Shown here one piece after another: positions 1-7,020 of a stretch of 42,351 nt of DNA. The notes under the pieces are model-generated. The model saw only the letters and a program-made list of their open reading frames with translations. It searched no databases and was not told where the DNA came from. The number at the start of each line of letters is the position of its first letter. The stretch's first letter is position 1. A program made the position numbers and the translations under genes. Source of the stretch: JANNXY01 sp031409775 (lineage in GTDB: Bacteria; Patescibacteriota; Minisyncoccia; Phycocordibacterales; CAIZIN01); NCBI GenBank assembly GCA_031409775.1, contig JANNXY010000019.1, positions 1 through 42,351 on the forward strand, given 5' to 3'.

Positions 1-129
1 AATATCTACCCAACAGGTACCAAGGTATCAGATGAAGAAATGAGTCGGCTAAATATTCAAAGAGATGAGTTCCATCCCGAATGGAACTATACGATTAGAC
101 CGCAGAGGGTTGGTGTTGCTAGTAATTAA
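1..129 (+). CDS. Transposase, C-terminal fragment (ISAzo13-like)
   Basis: The frame is open from base 1 to a TAA at 127-129 and gives the last 42 residues of a protein. It contains YPTGTKVSDEE followed by FHPEWNYTIRP, an arrangement I associate with the C-terminus of ISAzo13-family (Rhodopirellula-type) DDE transposases. The N-terminal part and catalytic residues are outside the window. The stop codon abuts the terminal repeat of the IS. A matching N-terminal fragment begins at 42266, probably from another copy of the same element. Function would be DDE-type cut-and-paste transposition of the IS. Confidence 0.6.
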   Translation, partial: NIYPTGTKVSDEEMSRLNIQRDEFHPEWNYTIRPQRVGVASN

Positions 130-143
130 TGGAAGGGGCCTAA
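130..143 (+). repeat. IS right terminal inverted repeat (14 bp)
   Basis: TGGAAGGGGCCTAA is the exact reverse complement of TTAGGCCCCTTCCA at 42209-42222. It lies one base past the transposase stop codon, as expected for the terminal repeat of an IS. Confidence 0.75.
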
Positions 144-649
144 GGAAATACTACTTGATGTGTGGAATAAACGAATTTTGAATATTGGATAGTATTAAAA
201 AACAACAAGAAAATGAACTCGATGAGATTAGAGCAAAGATTAGGAATTTCTTAGATAGGCTTTCTAAGGCTAGTAGCGATAATCTAACCGCGACTTATGA
301 AAAGGAAATAGAAAAGCTTACTAACGAGGAGCAAATATTAGAGAAACACTCCCAAGTCATGCGAGGTAGGTCGGCTGATTTTGGAACCGCCCTAGATATG
401 ACATTTAATTTCTTGAAAAACCCATATCAATACTGGATGAATGGTGATTTAAAGGCAAAACATCTTGTCATGAAATTGGTTTTTACAGACAAATTAACTT
501 ATGAGCGAGGTGTAGGATTTCGAACCGCTAATCTATCGCTTCCTTTAAGGGTATTTGAGCTATCTACACTAGATGAATCTTCTATGGTGGACCCTACAGG
601 ACTCGAACCTGCCACCCCCTCAGTGCAAATGAGGTGCTCTACCAGATGA
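144..649 (+). pseudogene. Serine recombinase, truncated and frameshifted C-terminal remnant
   Basis: From 185 a frame encodes about 130 residues of coiled-coil-like sequence (IKKQQENELDEIRAKI, EKEIEKLTNEEQILEK) and then the NFLKNPYQYW / LVFTDKLTYE region typical of the C-terminal part of large serine recombinases. Upstream of 185, in another frame, LLDVWNKRILNI continues the same family pattern, so a frameshift lies near 178-187. The N-terminal catalytic domain is missing because the IS end at 143 cuts the gene. The last 21 codons run antisense through tRNA-Ala. Position next to a tRNA suggests this was the integrase of an element inserted there. No function is expected now. Confidence 0.65.
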
Positions 650-660
650 GCTAAGGGCCC
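585..660 (-). tRNA. tRNA-Ala (UGC)
   Basis: On the minus strand the sequence folds as a complete cloverleaf. It has a 7-bp acceptor stem (GGGCCCT/AGGGTCC with one G-U), D arm AGCTC...GAGC, anticodon stem CCTCA/TGAGG with loop TTTGCAC (anticodon TGC), and T arm GCAGG-TTCGAGT-CCTGT. Discriminator A is followed by an encoded CCA. Length is 76 nt. The anticodon reads GCA and, by wobble, other Ala codons. It decodes alanine in translation. Confidence 0.95.
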
Positions 661-678
661 GAAATATCTAACCCAAGC

Positions 679-706
679 ATTGTAGCATACCTGTATTTAT
701 GTTCAA
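679..706 (-). promoter_or_regulatory. Promoter of tRNA-Ala
   Basis: On the minus strand TTGAAC, a 16-nt spacer and TACAAT, with TGC before the -10 (extended -10), precede the tRNA. The predicted start is near 672, leaving about 11 nt of leader before the mature tRNA 5' end. Confidence 0.7.
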
Positions 707-731
707 TACTTGTGAGTAAGTCAGTTATAGG

Positions 732-740
732 TGCTATAAT
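732..740 (+). promoter_or_regulatory. Extended -10 promoter, leaderless tspO transcript
   Basis: TGC-TATAAT ends 6 nt before the ATG at 747, so the predicted transcription start is the A of the start codon. Confidence 0.75.
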
Positions 741-746
741 ATACCC

Positions 747-1145
747 ATGCAATCCTCATCATGGTACCAGAATCTAGTGAAGCCTACATGGGCGCCGCCG
801 GCGTGGGTATTTGGCCCAGTGTGGACATTCCTATATGTGCTTATCGCTATATCGTATTCCACAGTATTTTACAAAGCATTTACCAAGCAGATCCCGTGGA
901 TGGTTGCATTGCCATTTATACTCAATCTAGTTTTTAATTTCATATTTACACCTATTCAGTTTGGACTAAAGAGCAATACATTGGCCGCACTAGATATCCT
1001 ACTCGTTCTCGCGACACTTGTGTGGGCTATGATCGCGATTTACCCCTATGCCAAGTGGATTACGTATATCCAGATTCCTTATCTACTATGGGTCACATTT
1101 GCTACTATTCTCCAGCTTACTATTACTTATTTGAATAGGGGATAA
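747..1145 (+). CDS. tspO: TspO/MBR family membrane protein
   Basis: The product has 132 residues. The diagnostic TspO motif WAPPAWVFGPVWTFLYV lies at about residues 15-31, followed by three or four further hydrophobic helices at roughly 48-70, 76-100 and 104-127, matching the five-helix TspO fold. The family usually runs 150-160 residues, so this is a compact member. TspO proteins bind porphyrins and cholesterol-like ligands and act in stress-linked tetrapyrrole handling; the role in an organism likely to lack heme synthesis is unclear. The gene has its own extended -10 promoter 6 nt before the ATG, and there is no Shine-Dalgarno sequence. The next gene starts 32 bp downstream with its own promoter. 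Confidence 0.88.
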   Translation: MQSSSWYQNLVKPTWAPPAWVFGPVWTFLYVLIAISYSTVFYKAFTKQIPWMVALPFILNLVFNFIFTPIQFGLKSNTLAALDILLVLATLVWAMIAIYPYAKWITYIQIPYLLWVTFATILQLTITYLNRG

Positions 1146-1162
1146 ATACTATGGTACCGAAA

Positions 1163-1171
1163 TGATATAAT
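1163..1171 (+). promoter_or_regulatory. Extended -10 promoter, leaderless glycosyltransferase transcript
   Basis: TGA-TATAAT ends 6 nt before the ATG at 1178. Confidence 0.75.
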
Positions 1172-1177
1172 CTACCT

Positions 1178-2287
1178 ATGAGCGCGTTATTTATAACTAG
1201 TAACCAGAGCTACCTCGATAGCGGTAGTGAGGACTGGTCAAGGCTAGAAATGATCGCAGCCAAGATGAACAATGTATACGTGATCGTGCTGCTAAATTCT
1301 AGATCTTCCACCCCACCACCCACCTCCAACAAATCCATATTTGTCTTCCCGGTATACTCGATGTTTAAATGGAGGCAAAGGTCGAAAGTCTGGGATATTG
1401 TAACTGCCAATGTTATCTGGAACGGTGCATTCGTAGCAGATGTCGTAGTCTCCGATGACCCACTTGATGCAGGTAGGGTGGGCGAGGAGATTGCGGTCAA
1501 ATTCAGCAAGCCGTGGATCATCAATATCTATTCGGACTATTGGTCTTCTCCACATGATGCGATACCGGTGGATACTATACTCAACAAAGCCTACAGAATC
1601 TGCGTGAATTCTACCCAGATCCAGGAACAGATGGCCAAGTCCGTAGTTGGGGACTTCAACCGCAAATTCTACAGAATCCCAGCTTTCGTAGACAGCAGTG
1701 TTATGAGTCACAATGATACAGGTGTAGATGTCAAATCCCGATACACCCAGTTCGGCTACACCATACTTACTGCTGCCCCGCTCGAGGACCATAGCAATCT
1801 ACAGATGGCGATACATGTGGTCGATAGGCTACGCAAGCTATATCCCACACTGGCATTGATGATCGTAGGTAGTGGCCACAGAGAAATGGAACTAAAGAGA
1901 CTAATCTATAGTCTCAATCTACAGAATTTTGTAATGATAGAAAACAGTTCCGATAACCTCGTCGCATATATGAAGTCGAGTAATCTTTATGTATGTTGGA
2001 GCGACAGTATAGGGGAGAACGATACGAACTCGATCACTGCACTGTCGGTGGGTATGGTGGCTGTATTTCCTGACTGCGGGTTTACGAGGAAGTATATAGT
2101 CGACGAAGAAAACGCTCTGGTAGCCAAGTCAGTTACAGATCAGGAATACTTTTACAATATCCAGAGGATCATAGGCCACCCCCAGCTCCAGGCGACACTC
2201 AAGCTCAACTCGGGCACAATACTCGCAGAGACTGCACAGTCTGACAATTCTGATTATCAATCCCTAACAGAGAATATGTGGAAGTAA
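1178..2287 (+). CDS. Glycosyltransferase, GT-B fold (family 4-like)
   Basis: The product has 369 residues. The C-terminal half (about 185-365) shows the glycosyltransferase group 1 pattern: a strand ILTAAPLEDHSNLQMAIHVV, then LALMIVGSGHREMELKRLI and a donor-site segment near GENDTNSITALSVGMVAVF, which replaces the usual ESFGL..EAMA..G. The N-terminal half resembles a Rossmann acceptor domain. It probably transfers a nucleotide-activated sugar to an envelope lipid or polysaccharide; the substrate cannot be told. No transmembrane segment is evident, so it is likely cytoplasmic or membrane-associated. Its own leaderless promoter precedes it. It sits next to MltG, fitting an envelope role. Confidence 0.75.
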   Translation: MSALFITSNQSYLDSGSEDWSRLEMIAAKMNNVYVIVLLNSRSSTPPPTSNKSIFVFPVYSMFKWRQRSKVWDIVTANVIWNGAFVADVVVSDDPLDAGRVGEEIAVKFSKPWIINIYSDYWSSPHDAIPVDTILNKAYRICVNSTQIQEQMAKSVVGDFNRKFYRIPAFVDSSVMSHNDTGVDVKSRYTQFGYTILTAAPLEDHSNLQMAIHVVDRLRKLYPTLALMIVGSGHREMELKRLIYSLNLQNFVMIENSSDNLVAYMKSSNLYVCWSDSIGENDTNSITALSVGMVAVFPDCGFTRKYIVDEENALVAKSVTDQEYFYNIQRIIGHPQLQATLKLNSGTILAETAQSDNSDYQSLTENMWK

Positions 2288-2302
2288 ATTAGATAAATGT
2301 AG

Positions 2303-2308
2303 TATATT
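2303..2308 (+). promoter_or_regulatory. -10 box, leaderless mltG transcript
   Basis: TATATT ends 6 nt before the ATG at 2315. The extended TGn element is absent, so this one is weaker. Confidence 0.5.
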
Positions 2309-2314
2309 TTATTT

Positions 2315-3166
2315 ATGAATCGGATCGTTTCAATACTTAAATTATCTTTGGTAACATATTTGGGCTTAACGATGTTTGTGTTTGTATCTATTACACACGA
2401 CACACTCGATGGTGCTGTACATCAGACATCGCTAGCGCTAGAGAAGCTTGGTCATAAGTGGGGTCTCGCAGCGCTATATACTGCTTCTGTAGATCCAGAT
2501 ATGATATACATCGCACTCGACCCTGGCCTGCGCAAGGAACAGATAGCAGAAGTCTACCGACACAAACTCGGATGGACAGAGCTCGAAGTTGCAGAATTCA
2601 TCGAGAGCGATATATGTAGTATACACGGAGTGGATGGCTACCTGTTCCCTGGAGTGTACGCAGTTCCGAGCTACGCCAAGCCTGCAGATGTCAAACTCAT
2701 GATGCGCGACAGTCTGTATAGGGCGATACGGGCACATACCGAAGACGGTGCATCACCTATTGATAACTCGACCATGCTCACTATGGCTTCTATAATACAG
2801 CGCGAAGCAGCAGGCAAGTCTGATATGGACATTATATCAGGAATATTGTGGAACAGGATCCTATCAGATACCAAGCTCGACATAGATGCGACACTCCAAT
2901 ACGTCAAGGGTGAACCAGATAACTGGTGGCCACAGGTCAGCCGTGATGATAAATACATTGATTCTCCTTACAATACCTATATGTACAAAGGCCTTCCTCC
3001 GGGAGCCATATCCAACCCTGGTCTAGATGCCATAGTTGCTGTGCGTAACCCAGCAGAAACCCCATGTATATTCTATCTGCATGATAAATTCGGCCGTATA
3101 CACTGCTCTAGAACTTATCCTGAACATGAGTATAATGTAGATAAGTATTTAAAAGTTAATAATTAA
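2315..3166 (+). CDS. mltG: Endolytic murein transglycosylase MltG (YceG-like)
   Basis: The product has 283 residues with one N-terminal membrane helix (about 9-27) and a periplasm-facing YceG domain. Family motifs are in order: VDGYLFPGVYAVP, MASIIQREAAG with the catalytic-type Glu at about residue 164, ISGILWNRI, and SPYNTYMYKGLPPGAISNPG near 218-237. MltG cuts nascent glycan strands next to the synthase and ends their elongation, so it acts at the outer face of the membrane. It is shorter than the usual 330-380 residues. The following gene starts 3 nt after the stop, so 2315-5071 probably form one operon. Confidence 0.92.
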   Translation: MNRIVSILKLSLVTYLGLTMFVFVSITHDTLDGAVHQTSLALEKLGHKWGLAALYTASVDPDMIYIALDPGLRKEQIAEVYRHKLGWTELEVAEFIESDICSIHGVDGYLFPGVYAVPSYAKPADVKLMMRDSLYRAIRAHTEDGASPIDNSTMLTMASIIQREAAGKSDMDIISGILWNRILSDTKLDIDATLQYVKGEPDNWWPQVSRDDKYIDSPYNTYMYKGLPPGAISNPGLDAIVAVRNPAETPCIFYLHDKFGRIHCSRTYPEHEYNVDKYLKVNN

Positions 3167-3169
3167 AAC

Positions 3170-3607
3170 ATGTCTTCAATCATAATTTATCTAGTTCTCT
3201 CAGGGGTAGTCAACGTAGTGCTGGGAGCTCTGTGGTATTCCAAGCTCCTTTTTATAAAACCATACCTACGCGCGCTCGGTATGACATACGAAGAAATGTG
3301 TAATGGCAAGAAGAAGGGAATGATGCACAGCGTCATAGTATCGTTTGTTGTGAGTATAGTTACTTCATGGATCCTATGGATAATATTTATCAACTCTGGT
3401 GCCAATGGTATAGGTGATCTGCTATTTGTATCAGTTGCATTGTGGCTCGGGTTCATGGCTCTACCTGCGCTAGTGGATATGCTCTATGGCAAGGAAAAAC
3501 AGTATACTCTGTGGGCTGTGAATGCCGGATTCAAACTCGTGTTTATAATTATTGTTACGTTTCTGTATGTGTGGATACTTGCCGACTCCTATGTGATACA
3601 GGGCTAG
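3170..3607 (+). CDS. DUF1761-family membrane protein
   Basis: The product has 145 residues and four predicted membrane helices (about 4-25, 50-72, 80-102, 118-140). The N-terminal segment VNVVLGALWYSKLLFIKPYL matches the DUF1761 pattern of a helix followed by WYS.LLF. Function of the family is unknown. It begins 3 nt after mltG and ends 1 nt before the next start, so it is in the operon. No Shine-Dalgarno sequence is visible. Confidence 0.75.
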   Translation: MSSIIIYLVLSGVVNVVLGALWYSKLLFIKPYLRALGMTYEEMCNGKKKGMMHSVIVSFVVSIVTSWILWIIFINSGANGIGDLLFVSVALWLGFMALPALVDMLYGKEKQYTLWAVNAGFKLVFIIIVTFLYVWILADSYVIQG

Positions 3608-3608
3608 C

Positions 3609-4598
3609 GTGACAGCACAGAACAGACTCATCGTATTGGGTGCAACAGGTGATCTAGTAAAGAAAAAGATCGCCCAAGCTCTGTCTGTGCTCGGTGCAGA
3701 CTACATTTCATATGGTCGGCGTAATATCGATTCTCCAGATTATATAAAAGGTGAACTAAATGAAATATCGACCAAACTTGCAACACAGGCAATAACCCAC
3801 GCATATGTGGCGCTACCACCTACTCTGTATGAGCTTGTACTGACACAGCTTGCACAGTTACCACATATTCCGAGGATTGCCCTGGAGAAGCCGTTCGGAA
3901 CATCGCTTGCAGGAGCGAACACCCTGATCGATGTGATAACCAGACTAGGTATACGGGACAGAGTATATTTGGTAGATCATTATCTAGGAAAATTTTCTCC
4001 GGATAGGGATAGGTATATGACCGACCAGATATCAAAGATAGAGATAGCTGCGACCGAGACCAACGATGTAGATCATCGTGGGGCGTTCTATGACTCGGTG
4101 GGTATAATCAATGATTATATACAGAACCATGTCATGATGATAATCTCTAGCCTCATCTGTTGTGGCACTCGGTCAGATACTCTAGCGAGAATTGTCTACT
4201 TACCAGGTTCACTACAAACCGCGCAGTATTCGGGGTTTAGAGATATTGGAGGAGTAAATCCCACCTCCAACACAGAGACGGCGGTAAATTTGTCATTTTC
4301 TTATGATAATTTATTTGACATAAATGTCTGTGCTGGCAAATCAGTGAGCAAGGCTGCTGTGGTCGCTAAGATATATTTGCATAATGGAGAAAACGTTGTG
4401 GTGGATATAAACAAAGGCGGTAATTCATATGAATCAATCCTCGGTGACTTCCTCGCGGATACTAGCTTGTATAGATTGTCATTCGGAGAAGCTCTACAGT
4501 GCTGGAATATCACCGAGCAGATACTCGCAGACAAAGTGGGTAAAACACCTGTGATTTATGAAAAGGGAAGTGATACAATGCATATATGGAAGCATTAG
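3609..4598 (+). CDS. zwf: Glucose-6-phosphate 1-dehydrogenase, short form
   Basis: The start is GTG and the product has 329 residues, against about 480-510 in ordinary Zwf. It keeps the dinucleotide-binding start LIVLGATGDLVKKKI (8-22), the segment IALEKPFGTSLAGAN, the substrate-site motif DHYLGK at 123-128, and QNHVMM with the family's catalytic-type His at 174. It would oxidise glucose-6-phosphate to 6-phosphogluconolactone with NADP and supply NADPH. The missing part falls in the C-terminal beta-sheet/dimer half, so the fold is reduced but the active-site landmarks remain. No gnd or pgl is nearby. The 3' end overlaps the next gene by 13 bp. Confidence 0.82.
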   Translation: MTAQNRLIVLGATGDLVKKKIAQALSVLGADYISYGRRNIDSPDYIKGELNEISTKLATQAITHAYVALPPTLYELVLTQLAQLPHIPRIALEKPFGTSLAGANTLIDVITRLGIRDRVYLVDHYLGKFSPDRDRYMTDQISKIEIAATETNDVDHRGAFYDSVGIINDYIQNHVMMIISSLICCGTRSDTLARIVYLPGSLQTAQYSGFRDIGGVNPTSNTETAVNLSFSYDNLFDINVCAGKSVSKAAVVAKIYLHNGENVVVDINKGGNSYESILGDFLADTSLYRLSFGEALQCWNITEQILADKVGKTPVIYEKGSDTMHIWKH

Positions 4599-5071
4599 AC
4601 ATTATCAAGCATATAGGGATCACATTTGCTGTGGGTAGTGCTACATTTGCCCTGATATTCTACTATGCAGCTATATGGGATGGTAGGGTAGACAAGAGCG
4701 AGAATCATTTTATCCACATAGTTAACTTTATGTTACGGATAGGGTTGATGATACTTATCGTATGGGAGATCGGTCTCATGGGTTACAGTCTGGTTGCTGG
4801 GAACCGGCCATATATAGATCTAGCCGTACCATGGTTTAGGATAATGCTTCTCGGACTCGTGATGATCAATTTCTCTCTCATGCAGAGGCACTCTATCCCT
4901 GGCTGGCTCGGACCAGTTCTCACAGCAGGGTCATTGTATTTCTATTATTACACTAGCTTTATACAGATTGAAATACCATTCGGTATATTACTCGTCAGAT
5001 ATATTTTATTTACTGCTGTTATTGCTCTTGTTTTCAATTTGTTCAAGAAGCTGGTGATTGATGGGAGGTAG
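4586..5071 (+). CDS. Hypothetical polytopic membrane protein
   Basis: I do not recognise this family. The product has 161 residues with about five hydrophobic segments (roughly 7-30, 46-70, 78-98, 101-122, 128-153). The short soluble linker WDGRVDKSENHF lies after the first helix. The start ATG lies inside the last codons of zwf, so translation is probably coupled. No Shine-Dalgarno sequence is visible. Position suggests the last gene of the mltG-zwf operon. Confidence 0.65.
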   Translation: MEALDIIKHIGITFAVGSATFALIFYYAAIWDGRVDKSENHFIHIVNFMLRIGLMILIVWEIGLMGYSLVAGNRPYIDLAVPWFRIMLLGLVMINFSLMQRHSIPGWLGPVLTAGSLYFYYYTSFIQIEIPFGILLVRYILFTAVIALVFNLFKKLVIDGR

Positions 5072-5074
5072 AGT

Positions 5075-5102
5075 TTGCTAATTCTGCAGCTTTTTATATA
5101 AT
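5075..5102 (+). promoter_or_regulatory. Promoter of the 76-residue gene
   Basis: TTGCTA, a 16-nt spacer and TATAAT end 9 nt before the ATG at 5112, giving a predicted 3-nt leader. Confidence 0.6.
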
Positions 5103-5111
5103 GGTTCAACT

Positions 5112-5342
5112 ATGTTCAATTTTTTAATGAAAAAGATGCTGAAAAGCAAATTACAAGGTGTACCCGAGGCCGAGCAGGAGAAGCTGTTTGCGATGATCGA
5201 AAAGAATCCAGAGTTTTTCAAGAAAGTAGCAGAGGAAGTCCAGGCCAAGGTAAGTAGCGGCAAGGATCAGATGGCTGCTGTAATGGAGGTTATGCAGAAC
5301 CACAAGTCAGAAATGGAATCAATCCAGAAAGAGTTGAAATAA
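5112..5342 (+). CDS. Small helical hypothetical protein (76 aa)
   Basis: I do not recognise the family by name. The protein is highly charged and predicted almost wholly helical: AEQEKLFAMIEKNPEFFKKV, then EVQAKVSSGKDQMAAVMEVM and a Lys/Glu-rich end. It has no signal peptide or membrane segment. A good promoter sits just upstream with a leader of about 3 nt. It is likely a real, separately transcribed small cytoplasmic protein. Just after its stop the accessory island with the tRNA-Glu duplication begins. Confidence 0.6.
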   Translation: MFNFLMKKMLKSKLQGVPEAEQEKLFAMIEKNPEFFKKVAEEVQAKVSSGKDQMAAVMEVMQNHKSEMESIQKELK

Positions 5343-5511
5343 AATAATGTAAAAATTGTGACCCTACGGGGAATCGGTCACTACTATTTTCTTGGTAGAA
5401 AGTGTCGCGACCCCGCCTCGCGCCGTCGCGCTCCGGCTTTCGATTCTTGCCACCAGGCGATCACGGGCGACGCAAAAATCACCAGAGTGAATCTGATGCT
5501 TTTTGGTCGTG
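5343..5511. other. Non-coding, GC-rich scar beside tRNA-Glu
   Basis: No convincing gene is present. The stretch starts with a 20-nt copy of the tRNA-Glu 3' end (5357-5376) and then holds about 130 bp that is visibly more GC-rich than the flanks (for example CGCGACCCCGCCTCGCG near 5405). It lies between the tRNA gene and its duplicated end, as a residue of an integrated element would. Confidence 0.5.
5357..5376. repeat. Direct repeat of tRNA-Glu 3' end, copy 1 (att-like)
   Basis: TGTGACCCTACGGGGAATCG is identical to 5510-5529, which is the 3' end of tRNA-Glu plus two flanking bases. The copies are 153 bp apart. Such duplications are left by integrases that use the 3' end of a tRNA gene. Confidence 0.7.
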
Positions 5512-5529
5512 TGACCCTACGGGGAATCG
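5510..5529. repeat. Direct repeat of tRNA-Glu 3' end, copy 2 (in the tRNA)
   Basis: This is identical to 5357-5376 and covers the T-stem 3' half, acceptor 3' strand and discriminator base of tRNA-Glu on the minus strand. Confidence 0.7.
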
Positions 5530-5583
5530 AACCCCGATTACTGCCTTGAGAAGGCAATGTCCTAACCGTTAGACGATAGGGCC
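5512..5583 (-). tRNA. tRNA-Glu (CUC)
   Basis: The minus-strand cloverleaf has acceptor GGCCCTA/TAGGGTC (one G-U), anticodon stem TTGCC/GGCAG with loop TTCTCAA (anticodon CTC), and T arm CGGGG-TTCGATT-CCCCG. Length is 72 nt with discriminator A. CCA is not encoded (CAC follows), unlike tRNA-Ala in this window, so a CCA-adding enzyme is needed. It decodes GAG. Confidence 0.93.
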
Positions 5584-5600
5584 AGTGTTGGAACCTAGAA

Positions 5601-5628
5601 ACTATAGCACTTTTTGGCAATTTGGCAA
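5601..5628 (-). promoter_or_regulatory. Promoter of tRNA-Glu
   Basis: On the minus strand TTGCCA, a 16-nt spacer and TGC-TATAGT end 17 nt before the tRNA 5' end. The predicted start is near 5594. Confidence 0.65.
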
Positions 5629-5630
5629 AA

Positions 5631-5653
5631 ATAAAAACTCCGTTTTAGGGAGT
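5631..5653 (-). terminator. Terminator of the stop-interrupted gene
   Basis: On the minus strand ACTCC-ctaaaac-GGAGT is followed by TTTTATTTTT. The hairpin overlaps the stop codon at 5645-5647 and directly precedes the tRNA-Glu promoter. Confidence 0.55.
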
Positions 5654-6334
5654 GTCGGGGCGGAATTCGCTGCGCAAAGTGCCGGCGAACTCTCCCCATG
5701 TTTCTACAGTAAGACCCAAAGCAGCCAAATTTCTGCGAATCCGCGCTTCGTGCTTCTTTTGCTTGGTGGCGCGATCACGCAATATTGCCGCGATCATTTC
5801 TAGCATTCTAAACTTCTCGGGCTGATTCATCCGATGTGCGTCCATCACAGCTGTTATTGCCTTGGGTAAAGTCAGCTTCTGCTTGTCTACACATTGTACA
5901 ATCTGGTCCCACAATGCATGGAATGGGATACAGGAACCTTAGGCTCTAAGGCAAAAAGTTGCAGCTGCTGTCTTTGGGTGCTCATGAATAGGAATGCACA
6001 AAACTGGGGGGAATACCCACAGTTGTACAAAGTCGTTCCAACGTTTCTCGTCCCACTCCTTTAGCAGGATGGGTTTGACGGCCTTGATAAGCGATTGGTG
6101 CTGACGAAGCACTTTTGCAAGCTTGCTTAAATATTTGCGCAATGCCAAAGCGATTTCGTTATCCACTTTCTTGTGCCGACCCTTAACTCCCAGTCTAGCA
6201 ATAAGTACTTTTTCTAATCTCAGTATGTAAATGCTGAGTACGGCTGGATTGTTTGATGGCACAGGCGAATTGGCATGCCTGCGAGAAACTGCAACTGACC
6301 GAGTTAATCCTCTATCAATTTGTGAAGTTTTCAT
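5645..6334 (-). pseudogene. Unknown gene interrupted by one in-frame TAA
   Basis: I do not recognise the product. The frame starts at ATG 6334 and is open for 131 codons to a TAA at 5939-5941. The same frame continues without another stop for 97 codons to 5645. The first part is basic and helical (ALRKYLSKLAKVLRQH, then KEWDEKRWNDFVQLWVFPP); the second has MNQPEKFRMLEMIAAIL and TKQKKHEARIRRNLAALG. A consensus promoter (TTGACA-16-TAGTAT) precedes it and a terminator follows, so the unit looked complete until one nonsense change. GC content is above the flanks and tRNA-Glu with an att-like scar is adjacent, so it may be horizontally acquired. Confidence 0.55.
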
Positions 6335-6343
6335 CTATCTCGA

Positions 6344-6371
6344 ATACTACGCTGATACAGGGTATTGTCAA
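6344..6371 (-). promoter_or_regulatory. Promoter of the stop-interrupted gene
   Basis: On the minus strand TTGACA, a 16-nt spacer and TAGTAT end 9 nt before ATG 6334, predicting a 3-nt leader. It overlaps the end of the 63-residue gene by a few bases. Confidence 0.65.
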
Positions 6372-6375
6372 ATGT

Positions 6376-6567
6376 TTAACGCAAGTCGAGATCTTTGCGA
6401 TCGAGCATTTGCTTAATCTTTGGATCAGATTCGTCGATGTGAGGCAAATTTGAAAAGTCGTGTTCGATAACATTATCAGGATTTTCAAAAACCTCAAAAA
6501 TTTGTTTAAAGCCTTCTTTGGCTTCCTCGGGGGTAACAGGTCTATGGTTGAACGGACTGAATTTCAT
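6376..6567 (-). CDS. Small hypothetical protein (63 aa) downstream of yqeY
   Basis: I do not recognise the family. The product is acidic (PVTPEEAKEGFKQIFEVFEN, ending DPKIKQMLDRKDLDLR) and predicted helical, without signal or membrane segment. It starts 3 nt after the yqeY stop, on the same strand, so it is in the yqeY transcript. No Shine-Dalgarno sequence is seen. Confidence 0.6.
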   Translation of the reverse strand: MKFSPFNHRPVTPEEAKEGFKQIFEVFENPDNVIEHDFSNLPHIDESDPKIKQMLDRKDLDLR

Positions 6568-6570
6568 AGT

Positions 6571-7020
6571 TTATTTAAATAATTCTTCGACAAGCGACTT
6601 TACGTCTGCGCCATCGGCATTGCCGCCAGTGGCTTTCATTACTGCACCCACGAGTATTCCTAACTTGCTTTTGTCTGTAATATTTAGTTCGGCTTTCTTT
6701 GCTTCTGCAATTTTCTTTATTTCTTCGCGGGGCATGGTAGCTGGGAGGTACTTCTCGAGGATTGTGAGCTCCGCCCTCTCTGCATCTGCCAGATCCGCTC
6801 GGCCGCCTTTGTCGAACTGTTCTATAGAGTCCTTGCGTTGTTTGACAGAGCGTTTGATAAGCGCCATGGCGAATTCATCATCTGCGTAGTCAGTATTGAC
6901 TGCTTTGGCGAGCATTTCGCTCTGAAATAGTGCTAGTAATCCGCGTATAACACCTAGTCTCACGGTGTCTTTGGTACGCATAGCCGCGATCATTTCTTTC
7001 TTTAGATTTTCGTGAATCAT
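6571..7020 (-). CDS. GatB/YqeY domain protein
   Basis: The product has 149 residues and covers the whole stand-alone YqeY family: an N-terminal helical part (LKKEMIAAMRTKDTVRLGVI), RKDSIEQFDKGGRADLADAE, LEKYLPATMPREEIKKI and the C-terminal GILVGAVMKATGGNADGADV. YqeY resembles the tRNA-binding tail of GatB, the amidotransferase that makes Gln-tRNA(Gln), and may bind tRNA. No gatCAB genes are in the window. It diverges from rmuC with only 14 bp between the two ATGs. Its predicted -10 (TGC-TACAAT on the minus strand) lies 6 nt before the ATG, giving a leaderless mRNA. Confidence 0.88.
   Translation of the reverse strand: MIHENLKKEMIAAMRTKDTVRLGVIRGLLALFQSEMLAKAVNTDYADDEFAMALIKRSVKQRKDSIEQFDKGGRADLADAERAELTILEKYLPATMPREEIKKIAEAKKAELNITDKSKLGILVGAVMKATGGNADGADVKSLVEELFK

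Larger units (their letters stand above)
1..143 (+). mobile_element. Right end of an ISAzo13-like insertion sequence (partial)
   Basis: This is the 3' end of a transposase reading frame (1-129), followed directly by a terminal inverted repeat, TGGAAGGGGCCTAA at 130-143. The exact reverse complement of that 14-mer occurs at 42209-42222, just upstream of a transposase start, so the two together define the ends of one IS type. The rest of the element lies outside the window. The family name rests on the look of the transposase termini and is moderately secure; the element itself is well supported by the inverted repeat. Confidence 0.75.

Noticed and set aside
585..649. Last residues of the recombinase frame (DPTGLEPATPSVQMRC) as a protein domain
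   Set aside because: They are the antisense translation of tRNA-Ala, a common artefact, and carry no protein signal.
5384..5620. 78-codon minus-strand frame over tRNA-Glu
   Set aside because: It reads through the tRNA gene and the GC-rich scar; no protein signal.
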